Position numbers and translations under genes: made by a program. Shown in pieces: positions 1 to 7,113 of a DNA stretch of 64,000 nt. The notes below the pieces were generated by a model. The model was not told where the DNA came from. It saw only the letters and a list, made by a program, of their open reading frames with translations, and ran no database searches. This DNA is from Deinococcus sp. LM3 (GTDB lineage Bacteria; Deinococcota; Deinococci; Deinococcales; Deinococcaceae). Position 1 is the first letter of the stretch; each line of letters begins with the position of its first letter. The stretch lies in the NCBI RefSeq assembly GCF_002017875.1, contig NZ_MUFV01000004.1, positions 158,712-222,711 of the forward strand. The letters run 5' to 3'.

Positions 1-82
1 TGGGGGTGCAGTACTCGGCCGCTTCGAAAGCCGTTACCTCGAACGTGTCTTCAGGGGCGAGGGTCAGGGTGTACGGGTCCAT
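1..82 (-). CDS. Partial unknown protein (5' end only)
   Basis: The first 27 codons of a minus-strand gene (MDPYTLTLAPEDTF...) run off the left edge. There is no clear Shine-Dalgarno. As for the next genes, a hairpin (93-115) ends exactly 10 nt before the ATG, which supports this start. The fragment is too short to assign a family. Confidence 0.6.
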   Translation of the reverse strand, partial: MDPYTLTLAPEDTFEVTAFEAAEYCTP

Positions 83-92
83 GCCCGGCGCG

Positions 93-115
93 TGGCTCCG
101 GCCGTGCCGGGGCCA
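93..115 (-). promoter_or_regulatory. Start-proximal hairpin, copy 1
   Basis: Inverted repeat with 9-nt arms (one mismatch) and a 5-nt loop, 10 nt upstream of the ATG at 82. It is the most degenerate of six related hairpins at the left end. Confidence 0.6.
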
Positions 116-122
116 GGTCTGT

Positions 123-557
123 TCAGGCGGGGCGGGGGAGCGTCTGCGCGTAGCCGAGGATGGCCGCGCGGATGTGCTCAGCGTGGCAGGGTCTGGGTGT
201 GCACCAGCACTGGAGGTGCACGGGTCCCTGCGTGGCGAGGGCGGTGAGTCGCAGCACGGCACGGCGTTGTGGGGTATCCGTCCGGCACTGCTCCCGCAGG
301 ACGTGCAGGTACAGCGCGGCTGCCTCTCCCTGCTCGAAGCCGAGGCGGTGCAGCGCCCGCTGTGCCTGCTCGCGTTCGGTGCCCGTGAGGTGCGTCGCGT
401 GGATCAGGTGACTCGTCCACGCGGCGGCCTCACTCGTCCAGCGGCTCCGTCCGATGACGGGCAGGGGGTTGCCGAGGACACTGCCCCGGCCTCGTCCGAC
501 GTACTCGATGTGTCCAGTGTCGTGGGAATCGCCGAGGCGGCCGACGGTGATGAGCAT
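123..557 (-). CDS. DUF4326 domain protein
   Basis: 144 aa. The N-terminal part has the GNP-type signature (GSVLGNPLPV, about residues 26-35) and the C-terminal part has LQCWCTPRPCHAEHI (about 114-128). Both are typical of the DUF4326 family, small proteins common in phages and plasmids with a conserved Cys-rich pocket. The biochemical role is unknown. It lies in a run of short accessory genes, with a hairpin (569-590) just before its ATG. The family call rests on motif recognition only. Confidence 0.8.
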   Translation of the reverse strand: MLITVGRLGDSHDTGHIEYVGRGRGSVLGNPLPVIGRSRWTSEAAAWTSHLIHATHLTGTEREQAQRALHRLGFEQGEAAALYLHVLREQCRTDTPQRRAVLRLTALATQGPVHLQCWCTPRPCHAEHIRAAILGYAQTLPRPA

Positions 558-568
558 GACGCCAGACC

Positions 569-590
569 GGCCCCACGCAGGGGTGGGGCC
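569..590 (-). promoter_or_regulatory. Start-proximal hairpin, copy 2
   Basis: Perfect 8-bp stem (569-576/583-590) with a 6-nt loop, 11 nt upstream of the DUF4326 ATG at 557. It is preceded on the minus strand by CAGTCCTGGCC, which copies 4 and 5 also have. Confidence 0.7.
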
Positions 591-599
591 AGGACTGGG

Positions 600-1292
600 T
601 CAGACATACGGAGCGCGGCCGTGCGGCCAACTCTCACCTGTCTCCAGGGTGAGCGCCTGCGAGAGGAGGAGCACGGTGCGGGTGGCCGCGTGCCCCGGGT
701 CATACCAGCAGCCGTACGGGTACGGGTGATCGTGCCCGGTCGCGTCGAGTGCCGTCCGTGAGATGTAGAAGGCGAGCGTGTCCGGGTCAGTAATGCTGGG
801 CGTGACGTTCAGGGTCCGCCAATCGAGCAGGCGTGCCTGCTTCTCGTTGCTGCCCGGCCCGACCGGGATAGGGGCAGGGAGCAGGGTGTGCAGGAAGGGA
901 TTCCAGGTGTTCACGGTGGCGAACAGGACGCCGCTCGTGGGTTCGAACAGGTGGCCGCTGGCGAGCACCGTGTCATCCCGAGCGCGCAGGGAGATCTCGT
1001 GTCCACCCTGCACGCAGAGGAACCAGTCGCCGCTCGCGGCGGGAGACTGTTGGAGGAAGCGCGTGGCGAGTGGGGGGCCGAGCAGAGGGGCAAGGCAGCG
1101 GTCCAGTTCCTCCGGGAGGAGGGCAGCCGCGTCCACGGTGACCCGGTCACCCTGGAGGGTGCCGAGGGCGCGGCCTGTCTCCGCGTCGAGGATCTGCCAC
1201 GAGTCCTCCAGGGCCCGGAGGGCGGCTTTCGCGGTGAGGCCGAGGAGGGTGAGGCAGGTCGTGGCGTGCAGGATGAGGTTGGGTGGGCTCAT
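600..1292 (-). CDS. Unknown protein, 230 aa
   Basis: Starts MSPPNLILHATTC. The ATG at 1292 was chosen because the conserved hairpin (1303-1323) lies exactly 10 nt upstream; the longer frame reads through that hairpin. The protein has no signal peptide, no membrane segment and no motif I recognise. It ends 42 nt before the DUF4326 start, with hairpin copy 2 in the gap. It may be plasmid accessory or phage-like; no function is proposed. Confidence 0.65.
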   Translation of the reverse strand: MSPPNLILHATTCLTLLGLTAKAALRALEDSWQILDAETGRALGTLQGDRVTVDAAALLPEELDRCLAPLLGPPLATRFLQQSPAASGDWFLCVQGGHEISLRARDDTVLASGHLFEPTSGVLFATVNTWNPFLHTLLPAPIPVGPGSNEKQARLLDWRTLNVTPSITDPDTLAFYISRTALDATGHDHPYPYGCWYDPGHAATRTVLLLSQALTLETGESWPHGRAPYV

Positions 1293-1302
1293 GCGCGCGG
1301 CC

Positions 1303-1323
1303 TGGCCCGCGGTGCGCGGGCCA
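1303..1323 (-). promoter_or_regulatory. Start-proximal hairpin, copy 3
   Basis: Perfect 9-bp stem (TGGCCCGCG / CGCGGGCCA, loop 1312-1314) ending 10 nt before the ATG at 1292. The stem sequence is identical to copies 4 and 5. Confidence 0.8.
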
Positions 1324-1376
1324 CGACTGGCGGAGCATGAAGAAAGGGAGGGAGGCACGTGGCCTCCCCCCACCGG

Positions 1377-1520
1377 TCAAGTTCGGCGTAACTGATTCAG
1401 GCGCGTGTTGGCGTGCTGCTCGTCCATCCACGTGGCGCGTCGGCCGTCGGGGTGACGCCCGGTCGTCATGAGGCGCAGGAGGGCCTGGATCTCCCGTTCG
1501 CGGGGGTCAGTCTGCGGCAT
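1377..1520 (-). CDS. Small ORF, 47 aa
   Basis: Starts MPQTDPREREIQALL and is rich in Arg, Gln and Thr. Its ATG lies inside the last codons of the upstream gene (1507-2118), so it would be translationally coupled. A helical, charged N-terminus is visible. There is no family match by eye and it could be a chance frame, but position and overlap fit an operon member. Confidence 0.4.
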   Translation of the reverse strand: MPQTDPREREIQALLRLMTTGRHPDGRRATWMDEQHANTRLNQLRRT

Positions 1521-2118
1521 TGGCGACCCCCTGGGCGTTCAGGGCGATGACTTCCATCACGTCGAACGCACGCGCGCCGGCTGCCGTGTCCACGCGGTCG
1601 CGGCGGAGGATGCAGGTGAGGGTGAGTTCCGCGGCGGCGTGTCGGGCGCCCAGGGTGGGGGCGAGGGCGCGCCAGGCTTCGCAGTTGAAGTAGTGCGTGT
1701 GCCCCTTCCGGTCGCGCACGCCCACGCGCGCTTCAGTGACGCCGATGGGTTTACGCACGGGGTCGCGGGTGAGGAACGCGGCGAAGCGGAACTCGTTCAC
1801 GGCCTGCAGGAGGAAGGGCGTGGACCCCTTGCGCGTGATCGGCCCGGCGTGGGGGGTGAGGGTCACGCCGAGCAAGCTCACGGCACTGGCCTTCTGCCCG
1901 TCGCGGCCCTGGAAGACCTGTTGGGTACCCATGCAGGTGATGCGCGCGACGCTCCCCTCAGCGGGCAGGGTGGCCAGTTTGCGGGGGCCGGTGAAGGTCA
2001 CCGTGTGAATCCAGGTGACGCCCCGGTGCCCGTTGTCGGTGATCCCGGCGAGCTTCACGGTGGTCTGCGTGTCGGTGGTCGTGGCATTGAGAACGACGCC
2101 GGTCAGGGTGCCTTGCAT
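1507..2118 (-). CDS. Diverged tandem-OB (SSB-like) protein
   Basis: 203 aa. Two halves each resemble an OB fold. The second half (about residues 108-195) contains NEFRFAAFLTRDP and a later HTHYFNCEAWRALAPTLG stretch, matching the pattern of bacterial SSB (NkvxLiGrLgrDP ... ewhrvvafgklAe). The first half is more diverged. The two-fold layout recalls Deinococcus SSB, but the acidic C-terminal tip is missing, so recruitment of repair partners through that tip is unlikely. A bona fide SSB is encoded at 26591-27481. A ssDNA-binding or decoy role is inferred. Confidence 0.5.
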   Translation of the reverse strand: MQGTLTGVVLNATTTDTQTTVKLAGITDNGHRGVTWIHTVTFTGPRKLATLPAEGSVARITCMGTQQVFQGRDGQKASAVSLLGVTLTPHAGPITRKGSTPFLLQAVNEFRFAAFLTRDPVRKPIGVTEARVGVRDRKGHTHYFNCEAWRALAPTLGARHAAAELTLTCILRRDRVDTAAGARAFDVMEVIALNAQGVANAAD

Positions 2119-2128
2119 GACGGCCGCG

Positions 2129-2149
2129 TGGCCCGCGGTGCGCGGGCCA
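2129..2149 (-). promoter_or_regulatory. Start-proximal hairpin, copy 4
   Basis: Perfect 9-bp stem with a 3-nt loop, 10 nt before the ATG at 2118. It is preceded on the minus strand by CAGTCC. Confidence 0.8.
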
Positions 2150-2195
2150 GGACTGGACGGCAGGCGGTCCGGGCAGGGTGAATGCCGGGCCCTGT

Positions 2196-2390
2196 TCAGG
2201 TACGGATGATCACGCCCACCGGAGTCACCCGGGGCTCGGCGAGCTGGGCGTGATGCAAGGCGTCCTGGGTCAGGGTGCGAGCGGCGAGGCCCGCCCGGTA
2301 GTCGTCCGGGCAGGCGAGCGCCGTGCGTTGATGCTCCAGGGCCGCCTGTAGGAGGGAGCGGGCGAGCTGCTCATGCTCGCGGGGACTCAT
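2196..2390 (-). CDS. Small protein, 64 aa
   Basis: Starts MSPREHEQLARSLLQ. The ATG overlaps the stop of the preceding small membrane gene (ATGA), so the two are probably co-translated. It is Ala/Leu-rich and probably mostly helical (residues 5-45). No family recognised. Confidence 0.55.
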   Translation of the reverse strand: MSPREHEQLARSLLQAALEHQRTALACPDDYRAGLAARTLTQDALHHAQLAEPRVTPVGVIIRT

Positions 2391-2524
2391 GGGGTACCGG
2401 ACCATGCGGGGGTGCTCGCCTGGATGGTCGAGGACACGGTGAGAGACAGGAAGGCGAAGCCACCTGCCCAGCTGGTGACGATGACGGTGAGGGTGATCGC
2501 GCGGAGGTTCAGGCGTCGGTTCAT
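2387..2524 (-). CDS. Small single-pass membrane protein, 45 aa
   Basis: Starts MNRRLNLRAITLTVIV. Positively charged residues 3-8 are followed by a hydrophobic segment (about 9-30), giving an N-in single-pass protein or an uncleaved signal anchor. The start follows hairpin copy 5 by exactly 10 nt. The stop overlaps the next start. Function unknown. Confidence 0.55.
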   Translation of the reverse strand: MNRRLNLRAITLTVIVTSWAGGFAFLSLTVSSTIQASTPAWSGTP

Positions 2525-2534
2525 GCAAGCCGCG

Positions 2535-2555
2535 TGGCCCGCGGTGCGCGGGCCA
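2535..2555 (-). promoter_or_regulatory. Start-proximal hairpin, copy 5
   Basis: Perfect 9-bp stem with a 3-nt loop, 10 nt before the ATG at 2524 and 6 nt after the stop of the upstream gene. Confidence 0.8.
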
Positions 2556-2561
2556 GGACTG

Positions 2562-2852
2562 TTAGAGGCGGCCGAGGTCGCGGACCTCATTCGGCACCGG
2601 ACCGAGCGCGATGATGGCCGCCGTCAGCTCCGGCAGGGCGCGACCGGCGAGGCGGGTCACGTCCGCCGTGAGGTCCGCGATGGAGTACGAGAAGCGGCCG
2701 CCCGGGTGGTGGAAGAGGGACTCGAACACCGGGTCCTCCTGCCCTTCCCGGTACACGTCCAGGAAGTGGATGTTGAGAGGCGGATCGAAGCCCGCGTCGA
2801 ACGAGAGGGTGGTGCCGTCGGGCAGTTGAGTGCTGGCGAGGACTTTCGACAT
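2562..2852 (-). CDS. Unknown protein, 96 aa
   Basis: Starts MSKVLASTQLPDGTTLSF. Acidic, with no signal peptide or membrane segment. First gene of the left-end minus-strand run, so its promoter should lie in 2890-3200, where the sequence becomes AT-richer. Hairpin copy 6 lies 11 nt before the ATG. No recognised family. Confidence 0.6.
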   Translation of the reverse strand: MSKVLASTQLPDGTTLSFDAGFDPPLNIHFLDVYREGQEDPVFESLFHHPGGRFSYSIADLTADVTRLAGRALPELTAAIIALGPVPNEVRDLGRL

Positions 2853-2863
2853 GCGCCCGGCTG

Positions 2864-2881
2864 GGCCCGCGTGAGCGGGCC
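2864..2881 (-). promoter_or_regulatory. Start-proximal hairpin, copy 6
   Basis: 7-bp stem GGCCCGC/GCGGGCC with a 4-nt loop, 11 nt before the ATG at 2852. Compared with copies 3-5 the stem is shorter and the loop differs. Confidence 0.65.
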
Positions 2882-3290
2882 ACCGCTGTGCTCCGGCTCC
2901 GTTTGAGCGCCCGCAACCCGGCCTGGGCTGCACGGTTCGACAGGCGCTGAGGCATGGGCCGGTGGCGCGAAAAGGCGGTGACTCACGCCACGCTCACAAA
3001 AGCTGGATGTGATACTGTAAAAAACGAACCACACCACAAAATCAATCACAGTAAAATCCCCAATTTGAAACGAGGCCGATGTAACGGTTTCCCCTTCACC
3101 ACCAGGGAAAAAACAGCACTTCGACCGGGGGGTCCGAAACATCCCAGATGGGACGCTTATGTAACGCCCTTTTTCGACCAAACGAAACCCACATCACACA
3201 TGAAGACGCCTCATCAAACATGTGAAAAACGCCGCGTTATTACGCGCTTGGACGGCAGGTCATCAGCTTTTTCGCGAGCAGCACCGCCAG

Positions 3291-3570
3291 TTAGAAAAGC
3301 TGGAACCAGAATCGCCAAGTTTTATTTGGCTCACTTAGAAAAGCTGGAACCAAGACCGCCATATCGGGGACAACCATCTGGAAAAGCTGGAACCAGCATG
3401 ACCAAGCTGCGCGAAGTTTCCAAATTGAAGCTGAAATTAGGTCACATCAGATCAACTTGGCAAAACTGGAACCAGAACCGCCTAGTGGTATAAGAATTCC
3501 TGGAAGAGTTCGAACCAAGACCGCCAAGACATGCTGAGATCACTTGGAAAAGCTGGTACCTAAATCGCCA
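3291..3570 (+). repeat. Iteron-like direct repeats, about 27 bp each
   Basis: At least six copies of a unit like GAAAAGCTGGAACCAG followed by AnCGCCA. Their AAAAGC cores (or equivalents) start at 3295, 3339, 3382, 3462, 3504 and 3548. Spacing is 42-44 bp, about four helical turns, with one double gap (3382 to 3462) that holds a weak degenerate copy near 3422. This regular phasing fits iterons or a partition centromere bound by a protein on one DNA face. Confidence 0.75.
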
Positions 3571-3963
3571 CCTCATGCCCACCGACTGGTTCGATCGCGG
3601 TAGCAGGTTGAGCTGGGCGGTAGACATCTTCCTGGTACGCCGATGACTCCCGCGATACATCGTACGAATGCTCCCCTCTGAGACGTCTGAAGCGGAATGA
3701 TGCAGAGGTCGTCGTGTGCCGCACGACTCCCTTCATCTCAGCTGTGAGCGGTGGGCTGATGCGGGCATACGCATCGAACAAGGAAGGCATGCTTGGTACT
3801 GCATGCGGGACTGAGTGCGACCTAGACGCGCCCAGGAATTGAGACTGTAGCGATGAGTGGCCTGCTTGTCCTCCGGGCTGACTCCCCGTGGCTCAATGGG
3901 ATGCAGCAGATCAACTCGGGCTTCTGCCAAACCGATACCAGCAGTGCGCGCGAACTGCGAGTC

Positions 3964-3987
3964 GTCACCCCCAGGACATCTACGGTA
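3964..3987 (+). promoter_or_regulatory. GTCACCCC-N10-ACGSTS element, copy 1
   Basis: Box 1 at 3964-3971, box 2 ACGGTA at 3982-3987, then 5 nt to the ATG at 3993. One of 12 copies sharing the same geometry. Confidence 0.7.
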
Positions 3988-3992
3988 GTCAT

Positions 3993-4481
3993 ATGACAAA
4001 TCTTGAACTGGACCGTCAACCTGATTACGCCACCGTCAATGAACTGGCCGACCGCCTTGGGCTCGGCCGCCGGAGTGCCCTGAATGTGATGAATACCTGC
4101 GCCGCGCACCTGGGCATTCCCATCTACACGGCCGAACGCAATCAGCTGCAAATCAAGCGTGCGGACTTCGATCAAGTCGTTGAACTTGCCAACCTTCTCC
4201 GCAGTGTTGGCCTCAGTGTGCATCAGGTTGAAGCCATTCGGGCCTGCAGCAATCCTCTGCTCTGGACTTTGCTTGCTCGGCCAGTTCCTTCGTCCCCTAC
4301 CGATCCTTACGATCCGATCACACGCATTGAGGCTAGCCTGACAGACTTTCTCCAGAAGCAGGAGGCCGTCATGAAGCAGCAGCTTGACCTCCTTCATCAC
4401 GTCGTCAGTTTGCTCCCAGCTGCTCCAGCACCGACACCTACCCCGGTTCCCGCTGCTGTTCGCCGTGAGCCGCGCGAGTGA
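3993..4481 (+). CDS. MerR-like helix-turn-helix protein
   Basis: 162 aa. Residues about 10-50 (YATVNELADRLGLG and onward) look like a MerR/excisionase-type winged helix. Residues about 80-95 form a helix like the MerR effector-linked region. Residues about 115-150 form a predicted helical/coiled segment, followed by a Pro/Ala tail. The start was set by the promoter-like element exactly 21 nt upstream of ATG 3993, not by the longer frame. It lies beside the phased repeats, so it may be their binding protein (replication or partition). The next gene overlaps its stop (GTGA). Confidence 0.6.
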   Translation: MTNLELDRQPDYATVNELADRLGLGRRSALNVMNTCAAHLGIPIYTAERNQLQIKRADFDQVVELANLLRSVGLSVHQVEAIRACSNPLLWTLLARPVPSSPTDPYDPITRIEASLTDFLQKQEAVMKQQLDLLHHVVSLLPAAPAPTPTPVPAAVRREPRE

Positions 4482-5080
4482 CCGGACAGGCCGGTCCTCG
4501 CCGCCGCTGGACACGCCCGGCCCTCGTGCTGATCTTCGTCACGTTCCCACTCTGGAGTGCTTCATTCTGGCGAACTACCACCCGCGCCATGGACGCCCGG
4601 AACGAGCGTGAGGCCTGCCTCGCCTTCATTCACGCCCGCCCCGGCTGGACTACCGCCACTGACCTCGAGCGGCGTCTCGACGATCTCCAACTCACCGCAG
4701 ATGCAGAGTTCAGTCAGGACCTCCAGGTCGCTCAGGCACAGCTCGCGGCGCATGCTGCACCGGCCGGACACATACGTCTGTACGGCCTCCCGGCTCACGC
4801 GACCCAACACTGGTGGTTCGGTCGGGCACAGCTTCCCGGCCGGGCCTTCACGCTGCGGGCGCCGGACTTCCAGCGCGTGCCGGGCCTGAGTGTTCTCGTG
4901 CTGGATCTGCCGTGGAAGGGCGGTGTGTTCCTGCCGGTGGAACTGATGACCCCCTGCGGGACGTACCACCAGACCGTCACGTTGCTCCTCCGGACAGACG
5001 ATGTGGGCAGTGTGCGGATCAGGACGCAGAAGGGCCGCGTGCAGGTCAGCGAGCAGGTGATTCCCGTCACCCGTCCGTGA
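4478..5080 (+). CDS. Membrane-anchored unknown protein
   Basis: 200 aa from a GTG that overlaps the upstream stop. Basic residues (about 7-13) precede one hydrophobic segment (about 14-30), then an extracytoplasmic domain with mixed alpha/beta character. Probably coupled to the MerR-like gene. A strong hairpin terminator follows at 5097-5126. No family recognised. Confidence 0.6.
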   Translation: MTGQAGPRRRWTRPALVLIFVTFPLWSASFWRTTTRAMDARNEREACLAFIHARPGWTTATDLERRLDDLQLTADAEFSQDLQVAQAQLAAHAAPAGHIRLYGLPAHATQHWWFGRAQLPGRAFTLRAPDFQRVPGLSVLVLDLPWKGGVFLPVELMTPCGTYHQTVTLLLRTDDVGSVRIRTQKGRVQVSEQVIPVTRP

Positions 5081-5096
5081 TGGGCCCCGCACAAGA

Positions 5097-5126
5097 GAGG
5101 GGGGGAAGCCAGTGCTTCCCCCCCTC
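5097..5126. terminator. Bidirectional terminator hairpin
   Basis: Perfect 13-bp stem (GAGGGGGGGAAGC / GCTTCCCCCCCTC) with a 4-nt loop, between the convergent genes ending at 5080 (plus) and 5142 (minus). Confidence 0.75.
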
Positions 5127-5141
5127 TTCCTGCTCTTCCTG

Positions 5142-6164
5142 TCACCCGGTCAAGGCCTGTTCGCGGTGCCCCCAGCGACTGCCCTGCGCCACGCTCACCT
5201 GCACTCCGGGCGGTAACCGGTCGTGGGCTACCTCGTCAAAACATTCCTCCAGATTCTCGAAGATGACGTACTCCCCGCGGCCGCGCACGAGGATGCCGAG
5301 GGACGCGACGGGCGGCCCAGTGATGCCGTCCTCGTTGCGTTGAATGAGCGGCCAGAGGGTCCGCTCGTCCTTCTCCTGGTACGCACTCCGGAGACTGCCA
5401 GCGTGCCAGGTCATGACCGCGCGCGCACCCCGAGACCGGGCGTATGCAATCGCGCGGGCGTCCCCCGGGCTGCTGACCTCGTCCACCACCATCCACCGCG
5501 GCTGGAAGTTCTTCACCGTCTGATTGAGCTTCTCGAACTGCAAGGTCGGGTCCCCGATCGGCACGCGACTCACCCAGTCCGTGATCGGGTGAGGCTGAAA
5601 GCCGTCCCCCAGAATCTCGTTCGAGGAGTCGTTCACGAACAGTCGCCCGGCCAGCCGCTCGCCCAGAATCCGGATGCAATCTCGCAGCAGCGCCGTCTTC
5701 CCACTCCCGGGAAGTCCCATGATCACCAAGCCATCCTGCGCGACCGACAGCCACTCCCGGAGCGGCTCAGCCAGACCCACGAAGGCCTTCGCCACGCGGA
5801 CGGTGACGAGGCTCGTGTGCCCCATCGTGTCCAGTCGACCGAAGCGGTGCAGGGTGCCCTCCAGCCCCAGGCGTCCGTCCGCGCGCCACTGCCCCACGGA
5901 GTCCAGCACCTTCATGTCATCCAGGGTCAGTTCAATCGGATAGATGACGTGCGCGTGCTGGTACAGAACCTCCACGGGCCCGAACGCCTGCATGCGAATC
6001 TCCTCGACCTCCCGAATGCGGGACTCGACGAGCACCTGCACCCGGCCGGGCAACATGCGCAGCAGATGATCGAATTCACTCGCCGTGCTGACGTCGAACA
6101 CCGGTTGTGGGGGCAGCGTGACCCGCCGCGTCACGCGGGCGATGCCTGGGATATCCGCGTGCAT
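5142..6164 (-). CDS. Ycf45/SpoIIIAA-like P-loop ATPase in conjugation locus
   Basis: 340 aa, starting MHADIPGIARVTRR two bases after the stop of the upstream gene. Walker A is GLPGSGKT (residues 150-157). FVNDSSNEILGDGFQPHP (177-192) and Walker B MVVDEV (225-230), followed by ARAVMTWHAGS (248-257), match the pattern of the Ycf45/SpoIIIAA family (RD...vDTSNEIgGdg.iPHp...viDEi...v.taHg). In this position one expects a VirB11-type traffic ATPase; the typical VirB11 Asp/His boxes are not evident. It may energise the secretion system. That role is inferred from context only. Confidence 0.7.
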   Translation of the reverse strand: MHADIPGIARVTRRVTLPPQPVFDVSTASEFDHLLRMLPGRVQVLVESRIREVEEIRMQAFGPVEVLYQHAHVIYPIELTLDDMKVLDSVGQWRADGRLGLEGTLHRFGRLDTMGHTSLVTVRVAKAFVGLAEPLREWLSVAQDGLVIMGLPGSGKTALLRDCIRILGERLAGRLFVNDSSNEILGDGFQPHPITDWVSRVPIGDPTLQFEKLNQTVKNFQPRWMVVDEVSSPGDARAIAYARSRGARAVMTWHAGSLRSAYQEKDERTLWPLIQRNEDGITGPPVASLGILVRGRGEYVIFENLEECFDEVAHDRLPPGVQVSVAQGSRWGHREQALTG

Positions 6165-6166
6165 GA

Positions 6167-6562
6167 TCAGGCCTCGCCGATCGTGACGGTGCCCCGTTTG
6201 AGCTGTGAGCTGGACCGGGCCGTGAGGGTGAGCGCCACGATGCCGAGGCCGAGCATGCAGCCGGTCATGCCGGCGGCGAACCACCAGACGCCCCAGATCA
6301 CGGCGGCGATCAGGAGGAGGAGTTCGTAGCGGAAGGGGAGTGCGCTGAGTAGTCGGTCCATGATGGTTTCGTCCTCTGTGCCCCGTTTGTACTGGCTGAG
6401 ATTGCGGGCATGCAGGAGCACGAGCATGACCGAGAAAGCGCCGACGAACCCTGGCAGGCCCGCGAACATGGGCCAGAACAGCAGGCCGATGAGCGTGACC
6501 CCGAGGAGGAGTTCGTAGCGGTACGTGATCCGTTGAAGCAGACGGTCGATGGTTGGTTCCAT
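6167..6562 (-). CDS. Internally duplicated membrane protein
   Basis: 131 aa. Two copies of one unit: IDRLLQRITYRYELLL...ARNLSQYKRGT (about 5-60) and MDRLLSALPFRYELLL...ARSSSQLKRGT (about 66-127). Each has a pair of hydrophobic segments between a basic N-terminal helix and a QxKRGT tail, so about four membrane segments in all. It belongs to the conjugation operon and has its own promoter-like element (6569-6592, spacing 22 nt). Function unknown. Confidence 0.65.
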   Translation of the reverse strand: MEPTIDRLLQRITYRYELLLGVTLIGLLFWPMFAGLPGFVGAFSVMLVLLHARNLSQYKRGTEDETIMDRLLSALPFRYELLLLIAAVIWGVWWFAAGMTGCMLGLGIVALTLTARSSSQLKRGTVTIGEA

Positions 6563-6567
6563 ACCCC

Positions 6568-7074
6568 TCACCGTGCAGGACGTGGGGGTGACTGGCGTCC
6601 GGCGTTGTCGTACCGGAGTTTCAGCAGATCCACTCGCGGGGTAGGACCAGTCGCTGTGACCTGCGTCGCCCAGAGGTTCAACCGGGAGAGCGTGCCGGCA
6701 TCCCTGGTGATCGCCACCGGTGCCGTGAGGTCGGCATCCAGTGCGGCACCCGAAGCCAGCCACGCCCCGTCCACGAGGATCCAGGGTGTCGTGATCGCCC
6801 CGGGGTAGAGGTACGTGTTGATGCCGCTGGGCCCGTGCGAGACGTTCAGCAGGTACCCGCCGCGCTTCACGGTGGCCCGCTCAGTAATGAGGAACACGCG
6901 GGTGCCTCGGGCGGCCGTCACCTTCAGTGCAGCAGCGACGGCCTCGTTCATGACACGGGGGAGAACGGCGATCACCTCCCGTCGGGCACCCTGAATGGAC
7001 TTGGCCACATCGGCAGTGCTCTGCGCCTCCACGGAGGACGCGCAGAGCAGCAAGAGACAGAAAATTCGGCGCAT
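6568..7074 (-). CDS. Secreted PLD-like protein
   Basis: 168 aa. Signal peptide MRRIFCLLLLCASSVEAQ (1-18). The mature part resembles half of a phospholipase D / Nuc-type fold: a helix (GARREVIAVLPRVMNEAV), the strand-turn region TRVFLITERATV, and WILVDGAWLASGAALDAD, where an HxK motif and GSxN would normally sit. The catalytic His is not visible, so it may be inactive. Similar proteins occur in plasmid transfer loci. Start supported by the element at 7080-7103. Confidence 0.5.
   Translation of the reverse strand: MRRIFCLLLLCASSVEAQSTADVAKSIQGARREVIAVLPRVMNEAVAAALKVTAARGTRVFLITERATVKRGGYLLNVSHGPSGINTYLYPGAITTPWILVDGAWLASGAALDADLTAPVAITRDAGTLSRLNLWATQVTATGPTPRVDLLKLRYDNAGRQSPPRPAR
6569..6592 (-). 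promoter_or_regulatory. GTCACCCC-N10-ACGSTS element, copy 2
   Basis: Box 1 at 6585-6592, box 2 ACGGTG at 6569-6574, 6 nt to the ATG at 6562. It overlaps the end of the upstream gene. Confidence 0.65.
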
Positions 7075-7079
7075 GTCGC

Positions 7080-7103
7080 GAGCGTGACATGCGCCGGGGT
7101 GAC
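7080..7103 (-). promoter_or_regulatory. GTCACCCC-N10-ACGSTS element, copy 3
   Basis: Box 1 at 7096-7103, box 2 ACGCTC at 7080-7085, 5 nt to the ATG at 7074. It sits between virD4 and the PLD-like gene. Confidence 0.7.
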
Positions 7104-7113
7104 GACTTGACCG

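Larger units (their letters stand above)
2882..3992. other. Gene-poor intergenic region
   Basis: About 1.1 kb without a convincing gene. The first 400 bases are AT-rich relative to the window, with A-tracts near 3020 and 3110. Then comes the iteron-like array (3291-3570). From 3571 to 3960 I see nothing except the promoter-like motif at 3964. Open frames here have poor codon patterns. The layout fits an origin, a centromere or a transfer origin. Confidence 0.5.

Noticed and set aside
1449..1456. A thirteenth GTCACCCC box 21 nt before an ATG
   Set aside because: No ACGSTS second box at the right distance and the ATG is inside a small ORF; probably chance.
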